A DNA stretch of 64,000 nt from assembly GCF_963975415.1 (NCBI RefSeq), contig NZ_CAXBGN010000010.1, forward strand, positions 123,491-187,490. Reading direction: 5' to 3'. The notes under the pieces are model-generated. The model made no database searches and was not told the origin of the DNA. It worked only from the letters and a program-made list of their open reading frames with translations. The stretch's first letter is position 1, and every line of letters begins with the position of its first letter. The DNA is from Kriegella sp963975415 (GTDB taxonomy: Bacteria > Bacteroidota > Bacteroidia > Flavobacteriales > Flavobacteriaceae). Both the position numbers and the translations under genes were made by a program. Below, piece by piece: positions 55,775-63,874 of this stretch.

Positions 55775-56512
55775 CTATAAAGTTTGTTCATGGGCCATCT
55801 TTTTTCTTTCTCTTTTTTGCCGTTTTTTAATGAATCGAATAGTAAAATATAGGGAGGTCAATACAGCTATAGCAATAAGAAAATATAAGCCTTTATTTTT
55901 TAATGTCAATTTCGAACTAAGCCAATGGGTATTATAGGCTAAAAGTAGAGTGGCGCCCAACATCCATAGATAAGTGGTATTGTACTCCTTAAAGACGACC
56001 TTTTTTAAATCAAAATCGTTTTTGCGGAAGGTATCCCCTATCCCTTTCAATCGAGGAATCCATCGGTTGGTGCTTGCACAATAGTTATCGAAACCACCGC
56101 CATACGAGTTCCTTAAATACGCTTCTTCGGCCTGTACTATGGTTTGATAAATAAACATGAACAAAGGAATCATGACCACTACGGCAAACAGGGAATTGGA
56201 CAGAACGCTCATCCCGATAATCAAAAGAATATTACCTACGTACATGGGATTCCTGCAATGCGAGAAAAGGCCATCAGTCACCAATCCCTCGGCATAAATC
56301 CTGCGATTTCGGCCGCCCCTAACAATGTAGACCAGACCAATGGTCAACATGCGAACCAGCTGGCCCAAGATGACAATTGCCAAGCCAATAAAGAATACCG
56401 TCGTGTAGTTCTCTGAAATCCGAGTAAACGGAAGGAAAAGAAATACATAAAACACGGGGAACAAGTAGTTTCGGGTTCTGAAGAAAAAATTACCGATTTT
56501 GACCATGATCAT
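55775..56512 (-). CDS. Isoprenylcysteine carboxyl methyltransferase/phospholipid methyltransferase-like membrane protein
   Basis: The 245-residue protein has about five hydrophobic helices and the SAM-binding signature of the ICMT/PEMT family, YAEGLVTDGLFSHCRNPMYVG with the conserved Arg-Asn-Pro-Met-Tyr. A following segment has YLRNSYGGGFDNYCASTNRW. I start at the ATG at 56512, which overlaps the stop of the CmoA-like gene as ATGA; a longer frame would run into that gene. Between a CmoA-like gene and a PAP2 gene it probably methylates a lipid or isoprenoid substrate. Confidence 0.82.
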   Translation of the reverse strand: MIMVKIGNFFFRTRNYLFPVFYVFLFLPFTRISENYTTVFFIGLAIVILGQLVRMLTIGLVYIVRGGRNRRIYAEGLVTDGLFSHCRNPMYVGNILLIIGMSVLSNSLFAVVVMIPLFMFIYQTIVQAEEAYLRNSYGGGFDNYCASTNRWIPRLKGIGDTFRKNDFDLKKVVFKEYNTTYLWMLGATLLLAYNTHWLSSKLTLKNKGLYFLIAIAVLTSLYFTIRFIKKRQKRERKKMAHEQTL

Positions 56513-57234
56513 TTGATTGCGATTAGACCTGTGAAATTGTACCATTTGAAAAAGACCTCTGTAAAACGGAAACCACATGCTTTTAATAAAGTCTCGTTTT
56601 CCGATAGTTGATACGGTACGAGTACGTTTTCGAGGGATTCCCTTTTTTTTGCGATTTCCGTTTCATTGTATCCGTTTCTTTTTTTGAACTGGTAGTAATG
56701 TTCAATAAACAACCGATTACAAATGGAATGTTCTGTAAGGATTTTTTCAATAAGGATGACCGCTCCGTTTTCAGGAAGACTCTCATATATCTTTCTTAGA
56801 ATCTTCTCTCGATTCAACGGACGCAGAAATTGAAGCGTCAAACAAAATATGACGACCGATGGATTGTTCAATCCAATATCACAGTTCAAGTCTTGATTTT
56901 CGTAAGATACCTTCCGTTTTACTCCGGCTTCTCTCAGATTACTCTCACACTTTAATAACATTTCATCAGAGTTATCGATACCAACAAAATGAATATCCTT
57001 TTCAAGTATCTTATCCAGATTGATCATGGTCGTTCCTGTGGAACAGCCCAGGTCATATACGTTGGTGCCTTTTACCGCAAAGTCCTTGGTAAGTTCCGCA
57101 ATCATGCGTTGCATCTCCTCGTAGTAAGGAACGGAGCGAACCACCATGTCATCGAACACGGTCGCTACCTCTTTGTTGAACTTAAAGTCGTAAGCTGGTT
57201 TTTGGGCATCTTTGAAAACAATGTCTTTTTCCAT
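56509..57234 (-). CDS. CmoA-like carboxy-S-adenosyl-L-methionine synthase family protein
   Basis: The 241-residue Rossmann SAM enzyme begins MEKDIVFKDAQKPAYDF, and has YDLGCSTGTTMINLDKI. A long C-terminal segment YYQFKKRNGYNETEIAKKR followed by ESLENVLVP closely matches CmoA, including the Arg that binds the carboxylate of prephenate-derived SAM. CmoA makes carboxy-SAM, used by CmoB to modify tRNA wobble uridines. No CmoB gene is near, and the neighbours encode lipid-type enzymes, so this copy may serve another methyl or carboxymethyl transfer. Start chosen at the ATG at 57234. Confidence 0.85.
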   Translation of the reverse strand: MEKDIVFKDAQKPAYDFKFNKEVATVFDDMVVRSVPYYEEMQRMIAELTKDFAVKGTNVYDLGCSTGTTMINLDKILEKDIHFVGIDNSDEMLLKCESNLREAGVKRKVSYENQDLNCDIGLNNPSVVIFCLTLQFLRPLNREKILRKIYESLPENGAVILIEKILTEHSICNRLFIEHYYQFKKRNGYNETEIAKKRESLENVLVPYQLSENETLLKACGFRFTEVFFKWYNFTGLIAIK

Positions 57235-57247
57235 TTTTGGTCGGTAT

Positions 57248-57853
57248 TTAAAATTTATACGTGAAGCCAAGCAGGTAATTATCTTCCCAACTGGTAAAGG
57301 TCAGTTCCATATGTTCACGTTGATAAGGTGTTGTAAACAGATAGGCACTGCCGATACCTACCGCAGCTCCTGCAAGAACATCCCACCCATCATGCTTTTG
57401 GGCATTGATACGGCTATAGCCTGTAAACCCTGCAAGGGCATAGGCAGGAATACCGTATTTCCAGCCATATCTCTTTTGTATAAAGGCAGCGCTTTGAAAC
57501 GTAGTGGATGTATGCCCTGAGGGAAAGCCCCTATCCCCATTACCATATGGGCGCTGTTTGTTTATTCCATATTTCAGACCAAATGTAACTGCCTGATTGA
57601 GCAAAGCCCCTTTGGTAAATTGCCAGGTTCCTTTATAATCCTTAGCGATTAAAGAACCGGTCAGTGCGGTGGCAGGCAATGTGAACAGAATCATATCTCC
57701 GGCAGATTCAATAGCGTTACTTTGGGCAGCTGCCTTTTCTTGTGCTAAGAGGAATAATGCTATCAGAAACAGGGGAGCTAAAATTCTATTCTTCAATGTA
57801 CCTTGTATTTCGATAAGTCCAGTCAAGGCAGTCCTTATCAATTTATTGTACAT
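57248..57853 (-). CDS. PAP2-family phosphatase
   Basis: The 201-residue phosphatase has an N-terminal signal or anchor (LAPLFLIALFLLAQEKAAAQ) and the motifs KYGINKQRPYG, FPSGHTSTTFQ and SRINAQKHDGWDVLAG, the full PAP2 set. Its C-terminus LLGFTYKF resembles a beta-barrel end and may be at the periplasmic or outer-membrane face. The ATG at 57853 is used (57856 would be TTG). It is the first gene of the operon PAP2, CmoA-like, ICMT-like, PAP2. The product pattern is more like the decayed gene at 54.6-54.9 kb than like the second intact PAP2. Confidence 0.9.
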   Translation of the reverse strand: MYNKLIRTALTGLIEIQGTLKNRILAPLFLIALFLLAQEKAAAQSNAIESAGDMILFTLPATALTGSLIAKDYKGTWQFTKGALLNQAVTFGLKYGINKQRPYGNGDRGFPSGHTSTTFQSAAFIQKRYGWKYGIPAYALAGFTGYSRINAQKHDGWDVLAGAAVGIGSAYLFTTPYQREHMELTFTSWEDNYLLGFTYKF

Positions 57854-57870
57854 CAAATGTAAAAGGAGAA

Positions 57871-57888
57871 TCTAAAGCAATTTTAAAG
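57871..57888. promoter_or_regulatory. Direct repeat, candidate response-regulator site
   Basis: TCTAAAG-N4-TTTAAAG (11-bp period; on the minus strand CTTTAAA and CTTTAGA) lies 18 bp upstream of the PAP2 operon. OmpR-type regulators bind tandem half-sites with a 10-11 bp period. Very similar half-sites occur upstream of the outer-membrane receptor (61155-61180) and of the regulator gene itself. Confidence 0.35.
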
Positions 57889-57935
57889 CTGGATCATTGG
57901 AAACAGAAAGTGATTTCAAATGCCTATTGTTTCAA

Positions 57936-58688
57936 CTATTCCTGTTCGTCAGCCTGCGAAGTCATTTGCCGATGTGAAACAAAAATCAAAATACCCATCA
58001 GCACTATTGAAACGACAGAAGCGGGAAGCGTTCCTAAATCCAACCCTCCCTTTGCCAAAGGCTTGGTCAAAAAATCACCGAAAGTCGCTCCAAAGGGTCT
58101 GGTGAAGATAAAAGCAACCCAAAACAGTACAATCTGGTTGATTTTGGTAAAATAATGTAATAAAACGACCAAAATAATAATGCCCGCGGTGACCATGGCC
58201 CCATTCAAATAGCTCAACCCTACTACGTCACTAAGGTAGTCGCCAAACGCCGTACCCAAACTATTGGAGAACAAAATGGCAATCCAATAATAGCCTTCTT
58301 TGTTGCGTTCAAAAATGGGGTAAACCGCTAGGTCATCAAACCTTTTGAACCATGCAAATAGCGTCGATAAAAGTCCGAAAAACAACAAAAGACTTCCCCA
58401 AGTATACCCTAAATGCAGGCTTCGGTCGATAAAATCAGAAATCTCGGTACCTAGTGTCGTGGTAGCGATAATGACCAACCAAAACCAAACAGGGATATAC
58501 TCTTTTCTCGACAATTGAATTCCCAAAACAATACCGAAAAATGCCAACGTTATCAGAATTCCAATAGTGTAGCCAAGACCTAAAGTCTGCGCGATAAAAT
58601 CGCCCAAGGTCTCGCCCAAGGTAGTGGCAACGATTTTCATCAACCAAAAAAGCAAGGTAATCTTAGCAACCTTATTCAAAGTACCCAT
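57936..58688 (-). CDS. COG4705-type multi-pass membrane protein
   Basis: The 250-residue protein has about eight hydrophobic helices. The motif 'T-L/F-G-x-x-x-G/S-D-F/Y' occurs four times: TTLGETLGDF, TTLGTEISDF, NSLGTAFGDY and RPFGATFGDF. This internal fourfold pattern suggests duplicated two-helix units. It matches the uncharacterised COG4705/DUF347-like family. The gene is 11 bp after the outer-membrane receptor and 82 bp before the PAP2 operon, so it likely belongs with the receptor. The function is unknown. Confidence 0.82.
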   Translation of the reverse strand: MGTLNKVAKITLLFWLMKIVATTLGETLGDFIAQTLGLGYTIGILITLAFFGIVLGIQLSRKEYIPVWFWLVIIATTTLGTEISDFIDRSLHLGYTWGSLLLFFGLLSTLFAWFKRFDDLAVYPIFERNKEGYYWIAILFSNSLGTAFGDYLSDVVGLSYLNGAMVTAGIIILVVLLHYFTKINQIVLFWVAFIFTRPFGATFGDFLTKPLAKGGLDLGTLPASVVSIVLMGILIFVSHRQMTSQADEQE

Positions 58689-58699
58689 TTTATGAGGAT

Positions 58700-61117
58700 T
58701 TAAATTTTGTACTTGAAGCCCAATCGGAATATCTGGGTCTCGAAATAATTTTGATAAAGGGCAGTAAACCCTTCATTGGTTAAGCGTTGTCGGATACCGA
58801 AGCGGTTAAAAATATCGCTGGCAGAAAACGTCAAATCCGCTTTTTTGTTCCATAAACTTTTTTTTATGCCTAAATCAATCGAGGAACGGGCCAATTCCTC
58901 ACCTTGGGGAATGTTACGGTCGGAATAATATAGGCCTGTCAATTGAAACGTTACGTCTTTGGGCAAAACAAACTCAGTATTTACTTTGGCATCCCAGGCA
59001 TTGGCCGTGGATTTTTGAATATCAAAGGTTCGCTCAAAGGGAAAAAGCAAATTGCCTTGATATGCGTCAATGGTGTTTGCATACCAATTCAACGTGCCAG
59101 AAACTTTCCAGTGGTTGGTAACATCTTGGCTTAACAATAGTTCAACACCCGTATTGGTGGCACTTCCTGTATTTTGATAGATACGGTTCACAATATCATA
59201 ATCGGGATTGGAGTCATCGATGCTGAAAATTCGCATGTATTGATCTTGAATCATTCTATGGTACACTGCGGAAAATAACGAACCGGAAGACCAAGAATAT
59301 TTATGGGCCAGCTCGAACGCATCGGTAAACTGGGGTCGTAAATATGGATTGCCTACCTTCAACAATTCGGGGTCATCATACTTTGGAAAAACGCGGAGTT
59401 CGGGTTCGCCAGGGCGGTCAATTCTTCGGTTATAAAATACCGATAGTTTGTTGTTATCGTTCATTTTATAAGTAAAACGCACACTGGGAAAAAGTTCAAA
59501 ATAATTGTATTTATCGTTATCAGGATAGTATGCATTTACGGGATCGAGGTCATAGAACACATTAGTTTGTTCGGCGCGAAGTCCGGCCTCCACGTCGTAT
59601 TTCTCTTTTTCCAAAAGATAGTTCACATAGCCCGCATATAAGTTTTCGCCCCAATCGGAAAAAGTACCCAAATCAGGGTAAATAATAGATTGGTTACCTG
59701 GTGTAATCGTATAGTCGACGGGCAATCTTCTGATGCGCAGTTTGGCACCCAATTCGACCCGACCTGATTTTAAAGGTCGCACATAGTCAGTTGAAAGACT
59801 CGTCGTATTCTCAATAGCACGGATGTTCGTTTTGTCTCGCCCGACACGTACCGAAGAGCTATCGTTCAATGAATACGTCTCGTCTTCCAGCCCTTGGGTA
59901 TACTGTACGTTGGCACTCATTGTATGTCCCGTTTGTTCGAATTTATGCCGATAATTGACTGCAGCGTTGATATAGCGGGTAACTTCTTCTTCGCGCCAAT
60001 TATAATAACGATTTCGGGAATTCTTGTTCAAATCGATAAAGGCAACTTGGGCCGTATCGATATGTTTTTCACGGTCATAGAGTCCTGAAAAAGTAAAGCT
60101 ATTGTTCTCATCGAGGTCATAATCGATTCCTGCATTGATTATAGCGCGGAACTGCTTCCTGTTCTCAGGCACTTGGGAAATTAGGTTACGCCCATCGTCA
60201 TAATTTCGTGTAGTAAATTCGTTATTGGGCAATGCTTCTTGCAAGATAAATTCTGACTGTAGAAAGTAATTGATCTTCTCCTTTTTATAATTCAAGTTAA
60301 TACTCGGAATCAATTTGGGGTTGGTCGAAAAACTACCCAAATCGGTAGGGGTATCCGCCCTACGTTTTCCCAAAGCACCCAAACCCAAGGAAAGTCCGAC
60401 ATCTCCGTTTAGTCCTGTTTGTTTTTCCTTTTTGTAAATGATATTGACGATTCCAGCAAAACCATTGGCATCGTACTTTGCAGAGGGATTGTTGATTATC
60501 TCGATTTTTTCGATGTTAGAGGCAGGAATGTTCGCCAAGCCCTTTTGGTTTCCAAAACCCGTCAAACTGCTTTGCTTTCCATCAATAAGTACCACCACTT
60601 TATCGCTTCCTCGTAAAACGACCTTGCCATCCTGATCAAAGGTTACCCCGGGCAGGGTCTTCATGGCATCTAGCACCGAACCGCCCGATTGAGCGATGTT
60701 ATTTTCAAGATTAAACGATTTTTTGTTTAGGTCGGCGTTGGTGGTAGCTTGCTTTCCGATAACCTCAACTTCCTCTAGATTTTCTGCACTCGGGGCAAGT
60801 TCAATTTTCCCCAAATCAAAAATGGGATTCAATCCGCCTCCCATGAATATCTGTTCCGAAGTTACATATCCTATAAACGAAAAGTAAAGCTTGTATTTTC
60901 CGAATGGAATTTCCAAAATCTCGAAACGGCCATCATCATCGGTAATGGCCCCAGTTAATAGCGCATCGGTCAAAAAATCATGAACCGCCACATTTGCAAA
61001 AGGCAGGGCCTCGTGGGTCTCCGCATCGAGCAACTGCCCACTGAGGATAATCCTTTCTTGCGAGAACAACGTAGAAAAAGAAATAATGAGAATTAGAAAC
61101 GATACTTTTTTTTGCAT
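58700..61117 (-). CDS. TonB-dependent receptor/outer-membrane beta-barrel family protein
   Basis: The 805-residue protein has a signal peptide (VSFLILIISFSTLFSQ), a carboxypeptidase-regulatory-like domain (about 20-110, GQLLDAETHEALPFANVAV) and a plug (about 130-230, LEEVEVIGKQATTNADLNKK; KVVVLIDGKQSSLTGFG; NIEKIEIINNPSAKYDANGF). The OMP_b-brl_3-type barrel ends FRLGFKYKI. This class (YncD/TonB-plug type) is known next to two-component systems. I use the ATG at 61117, since the signal starts there. It follows the response-regulator/histidine-kinase pair on the same strand. Confidence 0.88.
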   Translation of the reverse strand: MQKKVSFLILIISFSTLFSQERIILSGQLLDAETHEALPFANVAVHDFLTDALLTGAITDDDGRFEILEIPFGKYKLYFSFIGYVTSEQIFMGGGLNPIFDLGKIELAPSAENLEEVEVIGKQATTNADLNKKSFNLENNIAQSGGSVLDAMKTLPGVTFDQDGKVVLRGSDKVVVLIDGKQSSLTGFGNQKGLANIPASNIEKIEIINNPSAKYDANGFAGIVNIIYKKEKQTGLNGDVGLSLGLGALGKRRADTPTDLGSFSTNPKLIPSINLNYKKEKINYFLQSEFILQEALPNNEFTTRNYDDGRNLISQVPENRKQFRAIINAGIDYDLDENNSFTFSGLYDREKHIDTAQVAFIDLNKNSRNRYYNWREEEVTRYINAAVNYRHKFEQTGHTMSANVQYTQGLEDETYSLNDSSSVRVGRDKTNIRAIENTTSLSTDYVRPLKSGRVELGAKLRIRRLPVDYTITPGNQSIIYPDLGTFSDWGENLYAGYVNYLLEKEKYDVEAGLRAEQTNVFYDLDPVNAYYPDNDKYNYFELFPSVRFTYKMNDNNKLSVFYNRRIDRPGEPELRVFPKYDDPELLKVGNPYLRPQFTDAFELAHKYSWSSGSLFSAVYHRMIQDQYMRIFSIDDSNPDYDIVNRIYQNTGSATNTGVELLLSQDVTNHWKVSGTLNWYANTIDAYQGNLLFPFERTFDIQKSTANAWDAKVNTEFVLPKDVTFQLTGLYYSDRNIPQGEELARSSIDLGIKKSLWNKKADLTFSASDIFNRFGIRQRLTNEGFTALYQNYFETQIFRLGFKYKI

Positions 61118-61154
61118 TAGGAAACGTTTTGTGTTCATGGCCAAAACTAAGGCT

Positions 61155-61180
61155 AAAACCTTAAGAGAATTTAAAGTTTT
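61155..61180. promoter_or_regulatory. Imperfect inverted/direct repeat upstream of receptor operon
   Basis: AAAACCTTAA-N6-TTAAAGTTTT pairs in 9 of 10 positions. Read on the minus strand it also gives CTTTAAA-N4-CTTAAGG, two half-sites with an 11-bp period like the direct repeat at 57871. It is 38 bp upstream of the receptor start. A binding site for the neighbouring OmpR-type regulator is plausible. Confidence 0.4.
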
Positions 61181-61229
61181 ACATAGAACACGTAATTAGG
61201 CTTAAAATTTGTCGACACATTTTATAAAA

Positions 61230-62486
61230 TTATTTAAACGTAATTAAAAACGTATGCATGTCATTCTCGAATTTATAATCTACCTGAAAACCATAGAGAT
61301 CGCAGATATGTTTTACAATGGCCAGACCCAATCCGGTCGATTTTATGGTCTCCGACTCTCTGTAAAAACGAGTATATAGATTTTCAGGGTGCTGCAGAGC
61401 CTTGTTTCCACAGTTTGAAACAGAGAGGGTTTTATCGCTTGCGGTCACCTTCACATCGATGTTCTTCGTTGTATATTTGATAGCATTTGAGATCAGATTA
61501 TTGCATAGTACTTCCGCTAGGTACCGATCCATATCTGCCCAAATCGCATCATTTCTTTCAAATTTGATCTCTTTGTTAGAGATTTCACTAAAATTTTTAA
61601 TGGTCTCGGTAATATAATGGGTAATATCTACCTTTTCCACATTTGAGAACTGTTGGTTCTCTATTTTGGTCAGCAAAGTCAACCGCTTGTTCATTTGGGC
61701 AAGCCGTTGAATATCTTTTTGAATGGAAGTTAAATGTTCAAATTGAACGTCATTAAGGTTATCGTCATTGATAATATTCTCAACTTTTGCCTGAATAATC
61801 GCTAATGGAGTTTGCATCTCATGAGAAACATCTTCAGTGTATTGTTTTAAGTTCTTGAAGTCGGAACGCACTTTATCGGTTAAGGCCGTTATTTCATAAT
61901 TCAGCTCGGAAAACTCCAAAATATTACTATCCATAAGAACAATAGGCTTGTCGGATGTCAGTGAAAACCGTTTCATTTGTTCCAAGTTCTCGAAAAAAGG
62001 ATGCCACAATTTTTGGTTCCATGCTTTGTTGAAATAAAATAGAAAACTGAACACCAGTAGAATGATGACAAGGTAGGATACTACAACGGCAACCAAAATA
62101 TCCTCAGATTCTACAATCAACGTTCGAACGGTAATGCGATATTTTTTTCCATCTATTTCAGAATAGGTGGTCAACTCGCGAAATTCTTCCAATTCGCTTT
62201 GAGAGGGATCAAAAATAAGTGTGTCTTTTAAACGTTCCGTCTCCAATAAAGAGACGTGCTCGATTTCCACAACGGGAGGAAGTTGATAGGTTGGTTTGTT
62301 TTCCCCTATCGCGCTTACTATACGTGCCTCGGTTGACCTCAGCTCTTCCTCTACCTCGTCTTGCAACAGATTTCGGACGTAAAAATAAAGTATTATGGTG
62401 CTGACCAACATCAAAACAAAACTTACCCAAAGAAAGGCTTTGGAGGTTTTTCGTAATAATCGTATTTTTTTTGTACGCTCAACCAT
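61230..62486 (-). CDS. Sensor histidine kinase
   Basis: The 418-residue kinase has two membrane segments (about 16-35 and 130-152) around a periplasmic sensor of about 95 residues. A linker, a HisKA dimerisation domain with the phosphorylated His in DVSHEMQTPLAIIQ (about residue 225) and an ATP-binding domain (LCNNLISNAIKYT, GLGLAIVKHICDLYG) follow. A standard HAMP is not evident. It lies 3 bp after the response-regulator gene. In this setting it likely senses envelope or lipid stress, from the PAP2 and receptor genes next to it. Confidence 0.92.
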   Translation of the reverse strand: MVERTKKIRLLRKTSKAFLWVSFVLMLVSTIILYFYVRNLLQDEVEEELRSTEARIVSAIGENKPTYQLPPVVEIEHVSLLETERLKDTLIFDPSQSELEEFRELTTYSEIDGKKYRITVRTLIVESEDILVAVVVSYLVIILLVFSFLFYFNKAWNQKLWHPFFENLEQMKRFSLTSDKPIVLMDSNILEFSELNYEITALTDKVRSDFKNLKQYTEDVSHEMQTPLAIIQAKVENIINDDNLNDVQFEHLTSIQKDIQRLAQMNKRLTLLTKIENQQFSNVEKVDITHYITETIKNFSEISNKEIKFERNDAIWADMDRYLAEVLCNNLISNAIKYTTKNIDVKVTASDKTLSVSNCGNKALQHPENLYTRFYRESETIKSTGLGLAIVKHICDLYGFQVDYKFENDMHTFLITFK

Positions 62487-62489
62487 AGG

Positions 62490-63164
62490 TTAGTCTTCGA
62501 TGAATTTATAGCCAGTACCGTAGGCAGTTTTGATATATTTGGCCCCGGCATTGGTCAATTTTTTGCGAAGATTATTAATATGCACGTAGATAAAATCGTA
62601 GTTGTCTGCCAAATCGCTGTTATCGCCCCATAAATGTTCAGCAATGATTTCTTTAGATAACACTCTACCCTTGTTTGTAACAAAAAACAGTAATAAATCA
62701 TATTCTTTTCGAGTAAGTGACATTGGATTTTCATCAATAAAAGCGGTTCTCGACCTTGTATCAATAGAAATTTCATGGAAATCAATTTTCTCCGTGCCAC
62801 CGAACTTTCCCCTACGTAAAACGGCTTTTATACGAGAGTTCAATTCCGCCAAATGAAAAGGTTTGGTCAAATAGTCGTCTGCCCCGAGATCTAGACCTTC
62901 CAATTTATCATCTAACGAGCTGTTGGCTGAGATAATAATAGTGGCCGTATTCTTATGCTGTTTTTTAAGTTCTTTGAGGATGTCCAAGCCGCTACCTGTA
63001 ATAAGATTGATGTCGAGTATTAAAATATCGTACTCATACAGATCTACCTTGTACAAAGCTTCCTTATAATCAGACGCCGTTTCACAAACGTTACCGTCAC
63101 GTTCTAAATACGTGGCCATCGATTTTTGAAGTTCAATCTCGTCTTCAGCTATCAAGATTTTCAT
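62490..63164 (-). CDS. OmpR-family response regulator
   Basis: The 224-residue protein has a receiver (1-115; acidic pair AEDEIE, phospho-acceptor Asp in LILDINLITGSG, Lys in YLTKPF) and a winged-helix DNA-binding domain (130-222; SLTRKEYDLLLFFVTNKGRV, VHINNLRKKLTNAGAKYIKT). The gene is followed by the kinase. A perfect 20-bp palindrome overlaps its start codon, and a 33-bp palindrome is just upstream, so autoregulation is likely. Confidence 0.95.
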   Translation of the reverse strand: MKILIAEDEIELQKSMATYLERDGNVCETASDYKEALYKVDLYEYDILILDINLITGSGLDILKELKKQHKNTATIIISANSSLDDKLEGLDLGADDYLTKPFHLAELNSRIKAVLRRGKFGGTEKIDFHEISIDTRSRTAFIDENPMSLTRKEYDLLLFFVTNKGRVLSKEIIAEHLWGDNSDLADNYDFIYVHINNLRKKLTNAGAKYIKTAYGTGYKFIED

Positions 63165-63182
63165 TCCTTAAATTTAAGGAAT
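63163..63182. promoter_or_regulatory. 20-bp perfect palindrome at start of response-regulator gene
   Basis: ATTCCTTAAA followed directly by its reverse complement TTTAAGGAAT, with no spacer. On the minus strand the final AT lies in the ATG of the regulator and AAGGA may serve as ribosome-binding site. A bound regulator, or the RNA hairpin itself, would block translation initiation. The half-site CTTAA recurs at 61160. Confidence 0.6.
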
Positions 63183-63191
63183 AAATGTAGG

Positions 63192-63224
63192 TTCCAATTC
63201 TTTAGAAATTCTAAAGAATTGGAA
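63192..63224. promoter_or_regulatory. 33-bp near-perfect palindrome upstream of response-regulator gene
   Basis: Perfect 16-bp arms (TTCCAATTCTTTAGAA and its reverse complement) surround a single A at 63208. There is no T-run on either side, so it is not an intrinsic terminator. The inner CTTTAGA/TCTAAAG half-sites match those at 57871. Likely an operator for the regulator; a mobile-element end is possible but no second copy was seen. Confidence 0.6.
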
Positions 63225-63575
63225 TGCCGATTACATAAATATATGTGCAGGTGTTTGGGGTAAATCTGTGCATCTTCAAAAAAATATGTTCGTATACCAG
63301 AGCACCTCTATGTTCAGATAGATAGAACTCAGCATCCAGATGACTTGAAATTTTCTTTCCATAGGTTTCCAATGGGCTTCCGGTTACCTGCGGTTCTTCA
63401 TCAGCTGCCGGTTGAACTTGTGTTTTAGGGTCACATCGGAAAGGTCGGGTTCCACAAGAGCCAGGCATCGATAGTGACCTTGACTAAGAATTTCTCGCGA
63501 TACACTAAAATCATTCAGGATTCTTCAATGTATAGAATGTGAAAAAAATTAAGCCAATTTTTACCGATATTCTTT

Positions 63576-63608
63576 AAAAAAAGGAGTAACAGTTTCCCAT
63601 TACTCCTT
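63576..63608 (-). terminator. Rho-independent terminator (minus strand)
   Basis: Stem AAGGAGTAA/TTACTCCTT (9 bp, loop of 10 nt). On the minus strand the stem runs into a stretch of seven T. It would end transcription from the partial gene at the right edge before it reaches the response-regulator promoter. Confidence 0.7.
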
Positions 63609-63874
63609 AAAAAACTAAACTAACTCAACTAAAACTTATTAATATATTTATATTTTCCTTTAGAAACCTAAGCCTGTAAGCTAGGATCAATATAGAAGCC
63701 TGATGTTGCTATTCAACTTACTCACGATGCCATAATCCTTGCGATGAATTTTTGCCAAATTGGGTTGAATAATTACTTTTCATCATTTTCATTGACCCCT
63801 TTTAGTATATTTCTCGATAAAACAATGATTGTAAATTGATTTCTATTTTCCAGAATGGTTTAATTAAGGGGTTA

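Larger units (their letters stand above)
63165..63874. other. 710-bp gap between response regulator and partial edge gene
   Basis: The first 60 bp hold the two palindromes. From about 63240 to 63570 I see no credible gene; an 85-codon minus-strand frame (63211-63468) has no family pattern and overlaps the palindrome. A terminator follows at 63576-63608, and A+T-rich leader-like DNA with nothing identifiable to 63870. Confidence 0.6.

Noticed and set aside
63211..63468. 85-codon minus-strand frame
   Set aside because: It has no recognisable pattern, ends inside the 33-bp palindrome and has an unusual Cys/Pro/His-rich composition; most likely noise.
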